Part shown: piece after piece, positions 1-7,992 of the stretch
Layout of the letters: every line of letters begins with the position of its first letter
Position numbering within the stretch: position 1 is the first letter of the stretch
DNA from: JAZRUF01 sp045636205
GTDB taxonomy: Bacteria; Bacillota; Clostridia; Oscillospirales; JAAYXM01
Direction: 5' to 3'
Length of the DNA stretch: 14,372 nt
NCBI GenBank assembly: GCA_045636205.1
Contig: JAZTXE010000098.1
Span: 1-14,372 of the forward strand
Position numbers and translations under genes: made by a program
The notes under the pieces: model-generated
Seen by the model: the letters and a program-made list of their open reading frames with translations, nothing else
Told to the model about the DNA's origin: nothing
The model's database searches: none

Positions 1-26
1 ATTTGCGATTAAAGGACGGTGTAATA

Positions 27-341
27 ATGGCAATTGATGCTGTAAATTTAGTTGCTGCGGCGGAAAAGCAGGCCGAAGAAAAGCTTAGTTCTTGCTCAGA
101 AGCGGCAGCTAAAACCGTAGCCAATGCCACACGAAACGGCAAAGAGCTTATGGAGAGTACCCTCAGAAATGCTGAAGCTGAGGTTGCAAAGCTCATGCAG
201 CAAGCAGAAATAAATGCCGCAAACACTGCAATGGAAATCACCGCCGAGGCCGAGGGTGAGTGTGAAAAGCTTCGAGTTCTCGCATCAGGGCGCATGGATA
301 AAGCGGCAGCATTTATATTAGAAAAGGTTGTGACGCGATAA
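27..341 (+). CDS. ntpF: V/A-type ATPase peripheral stalk subunit G (NtpF/AhaH-like)
   Basis: This 104-residue protein is almost all charged and Ala-rich helix, as expected for the G/H-type subunit that pairs with subunit E to form the peripheral stalk (stator) holding the A3B3 head against the membrane a subunit. ATG 27 is chosen because AAAGGA (11-16) lies ten bases upstream; an in-frame TTG at 3 would add eight residues but has no visible binding site. The stop codon overlaps the ntpI start by one base (TAATG), suggesting coupled translation. The family call rests on helical composition, size and first position in an ntp-order operon, since the family has weak sequence motifs. Naming varies: this is NtpF in E. 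hirae usage, subunit G in Thermus and subunit H (AhaH) in archaea. The operon promoter and any earlier gene lie outside the window. Confidence 0.82.
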   Translation: MAIDAVNLVAAAEKQAEEKLSSCSEAAAKTVANATRNGKELMESTLRNAEAEVAKLMQQAEINAANTAMEITAEAEGECEKLRVLASGRMDKAAAFILEKVVTR

Positions 342-2281
342 TGGCTATTGTTTCCATGAAGCATCTCGCGCTTATCGCATGCTCATCCGTGCTTGATGAT
401 TTGATTTGTGATATTTCAAAGCTCGGTGCGGTCGAGATAACTCAAGCAGGCGAGAATATCGCAGATGCGCAATCTGCCCTGCTTTCAAAGACAGACTCTG
501 ACAGCGCCGAGCTTCGCGCAAAACTTTTGCAGATAAAAAGTGCACTTGAGATTTTGGGCAAATATGCATCAGTAAAACGCGGGCTATTCAAGCCGCGCGC
601 GACTGTAAGCGAAGATGAGTTGTTTGACGATAAGTTTTTACAAGGCGCATTGGAGCTTTCTGAAAAACTTGTCGAGTCCGAGCGTGAAATAGGTGTAAAC
701 CTAAACGAGACAAACCGCCTTAAAAGCCGCAAGGAGAGCCTTATGCCGTGGAAAACCCTTGACGTGGCACTTGATACCGAGTCCACCAAGCACATGGCGC
801 TTACATTTGCAACCGCTTCGGCGGTACATGAGTTTTCCGCCATCAAAAATGCCGCAAGTGCGGTATCCGACTCGGCAGAACTTTTCCTCGCCTCATCTGA
901 CCGTGAGCAGCATTATTTTATGATTGTCTGCCACAGTGACGACACCCGCAACATTTACGATGCATTGAGACCTTATAATTTTTCGCGAGTACAGTTTAAG
1001 GATATAACTTCGACGGCTGCAATAAACATCTCTGAAATTGACGGGCGCATAAATGAACTGGGTGCAGAGCGCGAAAAGCTAAAGTCCGGCATTGCCGATA
1101 AAGTAAAGCGGATAGCTGAGCTTGAAAGAGCTGCAGACGCATTTGATATTCTTCTACGACGTGCGCTCGCACGCGAAAAGCTTTTAAGCACCAAAAGCAC
1201 GGCGCTTCTTGAAGGCTGGTTTCCCGAGCGCGAGGAGAAAAACTTATCCGCAATTTTGGATATGTACGGCTGCGCTTATGAAATGCGCGATCCGACCGAT
1301 GACGAAGAGCCTCCAATCCTCACGTATAACATGAAGCTTTTTGCCCCATTCGGGATTATAACAAATATGTACAGTCCGCCCGCGTACCGTGGCATTGACC
1401 CGAACCCGTTCATGGCGCCGTTTTTCGCTGTGTTTTTTGGAATCATGCTCTCAGATGCGGCATACGGTCTTTTGATGATTTTAGCCGGCGCGATAGTGCT
1501 CTTTAAATTCAAGCCGCGCGGCGGATTGCAGCAGGCGATGATACTTGTAACTATATGTGGAGTATCCACATTCGTCTGGGGCGCGCTGTTTGGCGGATTC
1601 TTCGGAGATGCGATAGGCTCGGTTTACAAGCTTGTCACCGGAGAAACCTTCACTGCCAATACCGCGCTTTGGTTTAACCCGCTCGATGACCCAATGAAAA
1701 TGCTTATATTCTCCTTTGTTTTAGGCGGTATACACATCTTTGCCGGAATGGGAATACAAGCATACATGCTAATACGTGACGGTCACTTTTGGGACGCAGT
1801 GTTTGACATTGGATTTTGGTGGTTGGTTCTTGCAGGTGCGGTTTTCCTCATCGTAGGACCGATACCGCTCGGCGCAGCACTCGCCGGTGCGGGCGCGTTA
1901 GGCCTTATTTTGACGCAAGGGCGGCATGAGAAAAAACTTTTAAAGAAGATTACAAAGGGCATATCAAGCCTATACGACATTACTTCGTATCTGGGAGATA
2001 TTTTATCCTACTCACGTCTTTTGGCGCTCAGCCTTGCAACCGCGGTTGTCGCAAGTGTTATGAACACGATGGGTGTTCTCACTGGTCCGATAGGTTTTAT
2101 TTTCGTATTCCTGATTGGTCACACGTTTAACATTGCGATAAACTTAGTCGGCTCGTATGTTCACACCGCGCGCCTGCAGTACGTTGAATTCTTCGGAAAG
2201 TTTTACCAGAGTGGCGGTACTCTCTTTGAACCATTGGACACGCAAACTAAATATGTAGACATTATTAAGGAGGAACATTAA
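341..2281 (+). CDS. ntpI: V/A-type ATPase membrane subunit a (NtpI)
   Basis: This 646-residue subunit is the stator of the membrane motor; it forms the ion half-channels beside the c ring. Residues 1 to about 340 are a soluble part with coiled-coil stretches (around 90-130 and 235-285) that bind the peripheral stalks. From about 355 onward there are several hydrophobic helices, beginning with the conserved segment NPFMAPFFAVFFGIMLSDAA. Two arginines expected at the ion-transfer interface are present: R559 in SYSRLLALSLAT and R611 in HTARLQYVEFFGKF. Both motifs are hallmarks of V/A-type a subunits, where the corresponding arginines act against the c-ring glutamate. Length is normal for bacterial NtpI (about 640-660). 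The start is the ATG overlapping the ntpF stop; the N-terminus MAIVSMKHL fits the family. AAGGAGG for the next gene lies within the last codons of this one. Confidence 0.96.
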   Translation: MAIVSMKHLALIACSSVLDDLICDISKLGAVEITQAGENIADAQSALLSKTDSDSAELRAKLLQIKSALEILGKYASVKRGLFKPRATVSEDELFDDKFLQGALELSEKLVESEREIGVNLNETNRLKSRKESLMPWKTLDVALDTESTKHMALTFATASAVHEFSAIKNAASAVSDSAELFLASSDREQHYFMIVCHSDDTRNIYDALRPYNFSRVQFKDITSTAAINISEIDGRINELGAEREKLKSGIADKVKRIAELERAADAFDILLRRALAREKLLSTKSTALLEGWFPEREEKNLSAILDMYGCAYEMRDPTDDEEPPILTYNMKLFAPFGIITNMYSPPAYRGIDPNPFMAPFFAVFFGIMLSDAAYGLLMILAGAIVLFKFKPRGGLQQAMILVTICGVSTFVWGALFGGFFGDAIGSVYKLVTGETFTANTALWFNPLDDPMKMLIFSFVLGGIHIFAGMGIQAYMLIRDGHFWDAVFDIGFWWLVLAGAVFLIVGPIPLGAALAGAGALGLILTQGRHEKKLLKKITKGISSLYDITSYLGDILSYSRLLALSLATAVVASVMNTMGVLTGPIGFIFVFLIGHTFNIAINLVGSYVHTARLQYVEFFGKFYQSGGTLFEPLDTQTKYVDIIKEEH

Positions 2282-2282
2282 A

Positions 2283-2759
2283 ATGGAATTAACAGGAATG
2301 GCAATTGCTCTATTTGGCGCGGTTTTGGCAGCAGCTTTGGCAGGTATCGGTTCTGCTAAAGGCGTAGGTATCGTTGGTGAAGCAGCTTCAGGTGTTGTTA
2401 CCGAGGACCCGAACAAGTTCGGTCAGGTACTTCTCCTGCAGGTTCTGCCGGGTACTCAGGGTCTTTACGGACTGCTTATAGCTTTCCTTGTACTGCTCAA
2501 GGTTGGCATCGTCGGCGGCGAGGCTGTAGATGTTTCAATAGCCGCAGGCATCAATATTTTCCTTTCATGTCTTCCCATTGCAATAGTAGGTCTTATCTCC
2601 GCCATTGCGCAGGGACGTGCAGCGGCAGCGGGTGTAAATATCGTGGCAAAGCGCCCGGACCAGGTGTCCAAGGGCATGACCTTTGCGGCGATGGTTGAAA
2701 CTTATGCGGTTCTTGCTCTGCTGGTTTCCTTCCTCATGCTCAACGGCATCCGCCTTTAA
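2283..2759 (+). CDS. ntpK: V-type ATPase c-ring subunit K (NtpK), predicted Na+-binding
   Basis: This 158-residue proteolipid has four transmembrane helices (about 5-27, 46-72, 85-110 and 132-154), the doubled-hairpin form of E. hirae NtpK rather than the 8-kDa single hairpin. Copies assemble into the rotor ring that carries ions through the membrane. Compared from memory with E. hirae NtpK, the Na+ ligands are all present: L55, T58 and Q59 in LPGTQGLYG (E. hirae L61, T64, Q65), Q110 in AIAQG, and the ion-carrying E139 in MVETYA; Y62 matches the tyrosine that closes the site. This pattern predicts Na+ coupling. The first hairpin shows near-repeat similarity to the second (SAKGVGIVGEA against AAAGVNIVAKR), the known internal duplication. 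AAGGAGG (2267-2273) sits nine bases before the ATG. Confidence 0.97.
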   Translation: MELTGMAIALFGAVLAAALAGIGSAKGVGIVGEAASGVVTEDPNKFGQVLLLQVLPGTQGLYGLLIAFLVLLKVGIVGGEAVDVSIAAGINIFLSCLPIAIVGLISAIAQGRAAAAGVNIVAKRPDQVSKGMTFAAMVETYAVLALLVSFLMLNGIRL

Positions 2760-2789
2760 TAATTAATTTTTAGTTAAGGATGTGCCCAT

Positions 2790-3443
2790 ATGACAGGCAT
2801 TGATAAAATCTGTGAAAAAATTGCAAATCAGGCGCAAGCCGAGTGCGACAGCATAACCGAGCGTGCCAAATCTGAGGCTGAGGAAATCCTTAAAGGATAC
2901 CGTGAGCTTGCTGATACGGAAGCCTTAAAAATTTCAGATAACGCTCGCAAGGCGGCTAAAGAGCGTGAAGAGCGCCTTATCGGCGCAGCACGGCTTGAGG
3001 CGCGAAAGCTCCATTTAAAAACCAAACAGGAAATGATTGATGCAGCATTTTTGAAAGCACTTGAGATGCTTACTCTCCTGCCTGAGGATGAGTATATTTC
3101 CGTGCTCGCAAGGCTTGCAGCAGAAAGCTCAATTTCCGGCGATGAGGAGATTGTCCTCTCTCCCGACGACCGTGCAGCTTACGGCAAGCAGGTTGTCACA
3201 GAGGCAAACCGTATTTTAAAATCGCAAAAAGAAAAGGATGAGGCATCATCCATCAAAAAACTTGGGCGTCAACTACTCTCACAGCTTAGCGGTGGTTTAA
3301 CGTTATCCAATGAGACGCGCAGCATTTCCGGCGGAGTTATACTTTTAAAGGATAAGATGGAAATCAATGCAACTTTTGATACCCTTATCCGTCTTTCACG
3401 CGAAAAACTCTCCGTCGAAGTCGCTCAAATTCTCTTCAATTAA
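2790..3443 (+). CDS. ntpE: V/A-type ATPase peripheral stalk subunit E (NtpE)
   Basis: This 217-residue protein forms the other half of the EG peripheral stalk. Residues 1 to about 110 are a long charged helix rich in Ala, Glu, Lys and Arg, including the family-like stretch ARKLHLKTKQEMIDAAF that leads into the globular C-terminal domain (about 110-217) which caps the B subunit. The C-terminal part contains GGVILLKDKMEINATFD, matching the family pattern of a Gly-Gly followed by an alternating strand and a conserved 'N.TF...' segment. Length is slightly above the usual 190-210. AAGGA (2776-2780) precedes the ATG by nine bases; an ATG at 2780 is out of frame. It follows ntpK after 30 bases and precedes ntpC by 20. 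Confidence 0.93.
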   Translation: MTGIDKICEKIANQAQAECDSITERAKSEAEEILKGYRELADTEALKISDNARKAAKEREERLIGAARLEARKLHLKTKQEMIDAAFLKALEMLTLLPEDEYISVLARLAAESSISGDEEIVLSPDDRAAYGKQVVTEANRILKSQKEKDEASSIKKLGRQLLSQLSGGLTLSNETRSISGGVILLKDKMEINATFDTLIRLSREKLSVEVAQILFN

Positions 3444-3463
3444 TCGAAGGGAGAAACATCCCA

Positions 3464-4459
3464 ATGAAAATAAAAGACAGAGACTACCTGTATGCATCCG
3501 CGCGCGTACGCACTCTTGAGCGCCAGCTCTTAGGGCATGATGATGCCGAGCGAATGCTTGAAGCGGAAAGCGTTGCAGATGCAGTAAAGGTTCTTTCAGA
3601 GCTCGGCTATCCCGAGCTTGACGGAAAACCGTCATCTATTGAACGCGCTATATCGGCTGAGCGTGAACGCACCTTCTCACTCATGCGAGATATTTCTCCA
3701 AACCCGGAGATTGTCGATGTGTTTTCAATTAAATACGATTATCACAATATCAAAACATTGATTAAAGCGTTATATGCAAATCAGAACGCCGAGCATCTTC
3801 TTATAAACTCGGGGCGCGTCGATATAAACACGTTAGTATCATCACTAAAGCAAGATGACCTATCCCCTCTTCCGCCCGCGATGCGCGTGGCATACAAGGA
3901 TGCGCGGGATACCCTTTCACGAACGGGTGACGCACAAGCTTCTGATTTTATACTCGACCGCGCCTTGTTTTCAGAAATGCTTGAGTGTGCAAAACGCTCA
4001 GGTAGCAGTTTTCTTTTGGGGTACGTCCGTCTTATGACAGACTGCGCCAATCTGCGCATAGTGGTGCGTGCATTGCGCCAGGAAAAAAGCATGGACTTCA
4101 TGTCCCGCATTTTGCTTGACGGCGGCAACGTCTCCCCGCAAGATTTAATTTCTGAAATATCCCTTAACGGCTCTCCGAGTAAAATTTTCTCCTCTTACGG
4201 TTTGGAAGCCGCTGCCGAGGCGGCTTCGGCGGCGATTACCTCTAAAGGGAGTCTTACGGTTTTTGAGCGCATATCTGATGATGCACTAAGCGCTTATCTT
4301 GAAAGCGCCAAATACTCCGCCTTCGGCGATGCGCCACTGGTTGCATATCTTGCGGCGAAGGAAATCGAGCTTTCCAACATAAGGATTCTTTTGACGGCAA
4401 AGCTTGAAGGACTCCCCGCCCCGGAAATTCGTGAAAGATTGAGGGCAACTTATGTATAA
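3464..4459 (+). CDS. ntpC: V/A-type ATPase subunit C/d (NtpC)
   Basis: This 331-residue protein matches the size and start of the NtpC/AtpC (subunit d) family, the funnel-shaped coupler that seats the central DF shaft on top of the c ring. The N-terminus DRDYLYASARVRTLERQLL and the segment YDYHNIKTLIKALYANQ are typical of the family's three similar helical lobes; a second lobe shows RLMTDCANLRIVVRALRQ and the third EIELSNIRILLTAKLEGL, so the internal triplication (a hydrophobic 'N.R' helix in each lobe) can be seen. It is soluble, with no transmembrane segment. GAAGGGAG (3446-3453) lies ten bases before the ATG. The 3' end overlaps the next gene by eight bases (4452-4459), suggesting translational coupling to subunit F. 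Confidence 0.95.
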   Translation: MKIKDRDYLYASARVRTLERQLLGHDDAERMLEAESVADAVKVLSELGYPELDGKPSSIERAISAERERTFSLMRDISPNPEIVDVFSIKYDYHNIKTLIKALYANQNAEHLLINSGRVDINTLVSSLKQDDLSPLPPAMRVAYKDARDTLSRTGDAQASDFILDRALFSEMLECAKRSGSSFLLGYVRLMTDCANLRIVVRALRQEKSMDFMSRILLDGGNVSPQDLISEISLNGSPSKIFSSYGLEAAAEAASAAITSKGSLTVFERISDDALSAYLESAKYSAFGDAPLVAYLAAKEIELSNIRILLTAKLEGLPAPEIRERLRATYV

Positions 4460-4760
4460 AATAGCTGTACTTGGCGACCGCGAAAGCGTAATGGGGTTTA
4501 AGGCACTCGGTTTTGAAACCTACCCGGCAACCTCATCCGTCGAGGCGCGCGAGCTTATCGCGCGTCTTGCAAAGGACACTTATGCGGTCATATACATCAC
4601 CGAGCAGCTTGCCTCGGATATTGAAGATGAAATCATAAAATATAAGGACTCTGTCACCCCTGCGATAATACTTATCCCGGGCAAGGACGGCACGTTGGGA
4701 ACGGGTATGCGCGCCCTTCACAATGCGGTTGAGCGCGCGGTTGGTGCAGATATCCTATAA
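4452..4760 (+). CDS. ntpG: V/A-type ATPase subunit F (NtpG)
   Basis: This 102-residue protein is the small F subunit that binds subunit D to make the rotating central shaft. It starts MYKIAVLGDRESVMGFKALG, the family's Rossmann-like first strand and turn, followed by TYAVIYITEQLA and TPAIILIPGKDG, matching the 'y.vI.ITE..a' and 'P.ii.iP' blocks of the F family. Length is normal (about 100-110). The ATG lies inside the end of ntpC, with GAGGG (4441-4445) six bases upstream. Naming is confusing: the gene is ntpG in E. hirae order and atpF in Thermus or archaeal usage. It is followed by a 49-base gap before ntpA that contains a hairpin. Confidence 0.94.
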   Translation: MYKIAVLGDRESVMGFKALGFETYPATSSVEARELIARLAKDTYAVIYITEQLASDIEDEIIKYKDSVTPAIILIPGKDGTLGTGMRALHNAVERAVGADIL

Positions 4761-4768
4761 AATTTAAG

Positions 4769-4793
4769 TTGCACATGCCGCGGATATGTGCGA
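4769..4793 (+). promoter_or_regulatory. Intercistronic hairpin before ntpA
   Basis: GCACAT (4771-4776) and ATGTGC (4786-4791) form a perfect six-base inverted repeat around a nine-base loop containing CCGCGG. T4769-A4793 and the T4770-G4792 wobble extend the stem. It sits between the ntpG stop and the ntpA ribosome binding site (AAAGGA, 4793-4798), just touching the latter. No T-run follows, so it is not a terminator. It could affect mRNA processing or stability, or translation of ntpA; that role is inference. Confidence 0.45.
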
Positions 4794-4809
4794 AAGGAAT
4801 GAACTCGAT

Positions 4810-6579
4810 ATGAGCAACGGAAAAATAATCAAGGTCTCCGGTCCTCTTATTGTAGCGGAAGGCCTTGCTCATGCAAATATGTTTGACGTGGTTTTGGTCG
4901 GAAGTGACTGCTTGATAGGTGAAATAATCGAAATGCGCGGTGACCGCGCTTCCATTCAGGTATATGAAGAAACCGCGGGAATAGGCTACGGTGACCAGGT
5001 GGTTACCACCGGTGCGCCCTTGTCCGTTGAGCTTGCACCCGGTCTTATTGAAACTATATATGACGGAATTCAGCGCCCGCTTGAAAAGCTGCGTGAAATA
5101 AGCGGAAGTAACATCAAGCGCGGAGTTGAGGTCAAATCGGTTGACCGTGAACGTCTGTGGCACTTTACGCCAAGCGTTGCACCGGGTGATAAAGTATCCG
5201 CGGGCGACATTTTGGGAACCGTGCCCGAAACGGTTATTATAGAGCACCGGGTTATGGTTCCCCACGGTATGTCAGGTCAGGTTGTTGAGGTATTCTCGGG
5301 AGACTTTACTGTGACGGACACGGTCGTTCGCATAAGGAAAGACTCCGGCGAGTTCGAGGATATTTGCATGCTTCAGAAATGGCCGGTACGTGTAGGCCGT
5401 CCTTACAGCGAAAAACTTCCGCCCGACGTTCCCATGATTACCGGACAGAGAATTATCGACACGGTATTCCCCATCGCAAAAGGCGGTACTGCCGCGGTTC
5501 CGGGGCCGTTCGGAAGCGGCAAAACAGTGGTTCAGCATCAGCTTGCAAAATGGTCGGACGTGGATATAGTCGTATACATCGGTTGCGGCGAGCGTGGAAA
5601 TGAGATGACGGATGTTCTGCGCGAATTTCCAGAGCTTAAGGACCCGAAAACCGGCGAATCACTTATGAAGCGCACGGTGCTTATCGCAAACACCTCGGAT
5701 ATGCCGGTTGCCGCGCGTGAGGCTTCCATATACACGGGTATAACGATTGCCGAGTATTACCGCGACATGGGCTACGACGTAGCGGTTATAGCAGACTCCA
5801 CATCGCGTTGGGCAGAGGCGCTGCGAGAAATGTCCGGCCGTCTTGAGGAGATGCCCGGTGAAGAGGGCTATCCTGCATATCTTTCATCGCGTCTGGCTCA
5901 GTTTTACGAGCGCTCGGGTCGAATTATATGCAAATCCACCCAAAAGCGTATGGGTTCACTCACCGCAATAGGCGCGGTTTCACCTCCCGGCGGTGATATT
6001 TCAGAGCCGGTAAGCCAGGCTACGCTTCGCATAGTAAAGGTGTTCTGGGGACTTGATTCCTCTCTTGCTTATGCGCGCCACTTCCCCGCGATAAACTGGT
6101 TAAACTCCTATTCTCTTTATTTAGACAGACTGAAGCCGTGGTTTGATGAAAACGTGAATAAGACCTTTATTTCAAACCGTACCGAGCTTATGAATATACT
6201 CCAGCTTGAAAATGAGCTTCAGGAAATCGTGCGTTTGGTCGGCATTGATGCGCTCAGCGCAAGCGACCGCCTTACCCTTGAGACCGCGCGCATTATACGC
6301 GAAGATTTTCTTCAGCAAAATGCATTTGTGGATACTGACAGTTTTTCCCCACTTGACAAGCAGGCTATGCTTTTGTCGCTTATCCTCAAATTTAATTTGC
6401 TTGCAAAAGATGCGCTTGACTCAGGTGTTGAGCTTGATTCACTCTTTAGTATTTCCGCCCTTGAGCGCATAGGACGCGCCAAGGATGTTCCAAATGACGA
6501 TTATGTTGATGCCTTCTCTCGCATATCCGAGCTTATGGAGAGCGAAATCGAAAAGCTTAAAAACAAGGAGGCGAAGTAA
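4810..6579 (+). CDS. ntpA: V/A-type ATPase catalytic subunit A (NtpA)
   Basis: This 589-residue protein is the nucleotide-hydrolysing subunit, three per complex, alternating with B in the cytoplasmic head. The P-loop GPFGSGKT spans residues 232-239 (K238, T239), the catalytic glutamate is E261 in CGERGNEM, and Walker B is VAVIADSTSRW with D329. Residues about 110-190 form the bulge domain inserted in A subunits, absent from F1 beta (it includes HFTPSVAPGDKVSAGDILG). The C-terminal helical domain runs from about 440 to the end. ATG 4810 is chosen because AAAGGA (4793-4798) precedes it at 11 bases and it gives MSNGKIIKVSGPLI, the family's normal N-terminus; an in-frame ATG at 4786 would add eight residues but lies inside the hairpin and overlaps upstream of the binding site. 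Length fits the family (about 585-600). Confidence 0.98.
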   Translation: MSNGKIIKVSGPLIVAEGLAHANMFDVVLVGSDCLIGEIIEMRGDRASIQVYEETAGIGYGDQVVTTGAPLSVELAPGLIETIYDGIQRPLEKLREISGSNIKRGVEVKSVDRERLWHFTPSVAPGDKVSAGDILGTVPETVIIEHRVMVPHGMSGQVVEVFSGDFTVTDTVVRIRKDSGEFEDICMLQKWPVRVGRPYSEKLPPDVPMITGQRIIDTVFPIAKGGTAAVPGPFGSGKTVVQHQLAKWSDVDIVVYIGCGERGNEMTDVLREFPELKDPKTGESLMKRTVLIANTSDMPVAAREASIYTGITIAEYYRDMGYDVAVIADSTSRWAEALREMSGRLEEMPGEEGYPAYLSSRLAQFYERSGRIICKSTQKRMGSLTAIGAVSPPGGDISEPVSQATLRIVKVFWGLDSSLAYARHFPAINWLNSYSLYLDRLKPWFDENVNKTFISNRTELMNILQLENELQEIVRLVGIDALSASDRLTLETARIIREDFLQQNAFVDTDSFSPLDKQAMLLSLILKFNLLAKDALDSGVELDSLFSISALERIGRAKDVPNDDYVDAFSRISELMESEIEKLKNKEAK

Positions 6580-6582
6580 GAT

Positions 6583-7959
6583 ATGCTGCGTGAATACCGT
6601 ACTATAAAAGAAGTTGCAGGCCCGCTGATGCTTGTTGAAAATGTGGTGGATGTAGCTTACGACGAGCTTGGTGAGGTTGAGCTCCCGAGCGGCGAGCTTC
6701 GCCGTTGCCGCGTACTTGAAGTAAACGGTAATAATGTCCTGGTTCAGCTTTTTGAAAACTCCGCGGGAATCAATTTAGCTCAAAGCAAGGTTCGCTTTTT
6801 AGGCCACGGAATCGAGCTTTCGGTTTCCGAGGATATGCTAGGCCGTGTTTTTGACGGCATGGGCCGTCCTGCAGACAACGGTCCGGAAATTCTTCCGGAT
6901 GAGCGCCGCAATATAAACGGTACGCCGATGAATCCGGCAGCAAGAAACTATCCGGATGAATTTATCCAGACCGGAATATCCACGATTGACGGACTTAACA
7001 CGCTCGTGCGCGGTCAGAAGCTTCCGATTTTCTCAGGATCGGGTCTTCCGCATGCGCAGCTTGCTGCTCAGATTGCACGTCAGGCAAAGGTTTTAAAGGC
7101 AGATGCCCAGTTTGCAGTTGTTTTTGCAGCTATAGGCATTACCTTTGAAGAGGCAGACTTCTTTATTTCCGACTTCAAACGCACGGGTGCAATCGACCGA
7201 ACTGTTCTTTTTATAAATCTGGCAAACGACCCGGCGATTGAACGTATTTCCACACCGCGTATGGCGCTTACTGCAGCCGAATACCTCGCCTTTAAAAAGA
7301 ACATGCACGTTCTTGTAATAATGACAGACATCACAAACTACGCAGAGGCTCTGCGCGAGGTCTCAGCGGCACGTAAAGAGGTGCCGGGGCGCCGCGGCTA
7401 TCCCGGATATTTGTATACAGACCTTGCAACAATGTATGAGCGCGCAGGTCGCCATACGGACAGTGAAGGTTCAATTACCATGATACCGATTCTCTCCATG
7501 CCCGAGGATGATAAAACGCATCCTATCCCTGACCTGACCGGATATATAACCGAAGGTCAGATTATCTTATCACGTGAGCTTTACCGCAAGGGAGTTCTGC
7601 CGCCGGTTGATGTTCTACCCTCACTTTCTCGTCTTAAGGATAAGGGCATAGGAAACGGCAAAACGCGCGAGGACCATTCGGGTACAATGAATCAGCTCTT
7701 CGCCGCTTATGCGCGCGGTAAGGATGCAAAAGAACTTATGACGATTTTGGGCGAAGCCGCACTGTCGGACATTGACAAGCTCTATGCAAAGTTTGCAGAT
7801 GAGTTTGAAAAGAGATATGTTAATCAGGGGTATGATGAAAACCGCTCGATTGAAGATACTTTGAATTTGGGGTGGGAGCTTTTATCAATACTTCCGAAGA
7901 CCGAACTTAAGCGTATTAAGCCCGAATATATTGATAAATATTTCCCGCTGGATAAATAG
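6583..7959 (+). CDS. ntpB: V/A-type ATPase regulatory subunit B (NtpB)
   Basis: This 458-residue subunit alternates with A in the head; it shares the ATPase fold but does not hydrolyse ATP. In place of a P-loop it has SGSGLPH at 151-157, the B-type signature. The arginine finger that reaches into the A-subunit site is R350 in LPSLSR, the same number as in E. hirae NtpB. Other family blocks are the N-terminal REYRTIKEVAGPLMLVE, VLVIMTDITNYAEALREVS and GRRGYPGYLYTDLATMYERAGR. Length is typical (about 455-465). AAGGAGG (6565-6571), inside the end of ntpA, lies 11 bases before the ATG; the gap between the genes is three bases. The similar strong sites on ntpA and ntpB fit their three-copy stoichiometry. 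Confidence 0.98.
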   Translation: MLREYRTIKEVAGPLMLVENVVDVAYDELGEVELPSGELRRCRVLEVNGNNVLVQLFENSAGINLAQSKVRFLGHGIELSVSEDMLGRVFDGMGRPADNGPEILPDERRNINGTPMNPAARNYPDEFIQTGISTIDGLNTLVRGQKLPIFSGSGLPHAQLAAQIARQAKVLKADAQFAVVFAAIGITFEEADFFISDFKRTGAIDRTVLFINLANDPAIERISTPRMALTAAEYLAFKKNMHVLVIMTDITNYAEALREVSAARKEVPGRRGYPGYLYTDLATMYERAGRHTDSEGSITMIPILSMPEDDKTHPIPDLTGYITEGQIILSRELYRKGVLPPVDVLPSLSRLKDKGIGNGKTREDHSGTMNQLFAAYARGKDAKELMTILGEAALSDIDKLYAKFADEFEKRYVNQGYDENRSIEDTLNLGWELLSILPKTELKRIKPEYIDKYFPLDK

Positions 7960-7974
7960 CGTTAAGATTTTTGC

Positions 7975-7992
7975 AAGGAGGTGTTCCGTCTG
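7975..7992 (+). promoter_or_regulatory. Ribosome binding site setting a CTG start for ntpD
   Basis: AAGGAGG at 7975-7981 is a near-perfect Shine-Dalgarno sequence. The in-frame GTG at 7981 overlaps it and cannot be served by it. The CTG at 7990-7992 lies eight bases downstream and begins exactly where the NtpD family normally begins (Met-ARLNVNPTRMEL). An in-frame TAA at 7963 excludes a start further upstream, and no ATG or TTG lies in frame between that stop and 8020. Confidence 0.6.

Noticed and set aside
3..26. An earlier TTG start for the first gene
   Set aside because: The Shine-Dalgarno sequence lies inside this extension and serves the ATG at 27.
4672..5265. A 197-residue open frame on the - strand opposite the ntpG end and ntpA start
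   Set aside because: It lies opposite well-supported conserved genes, has no visible ribosome binding site or family motif, and its composition follows from the codons of the opposite strand.
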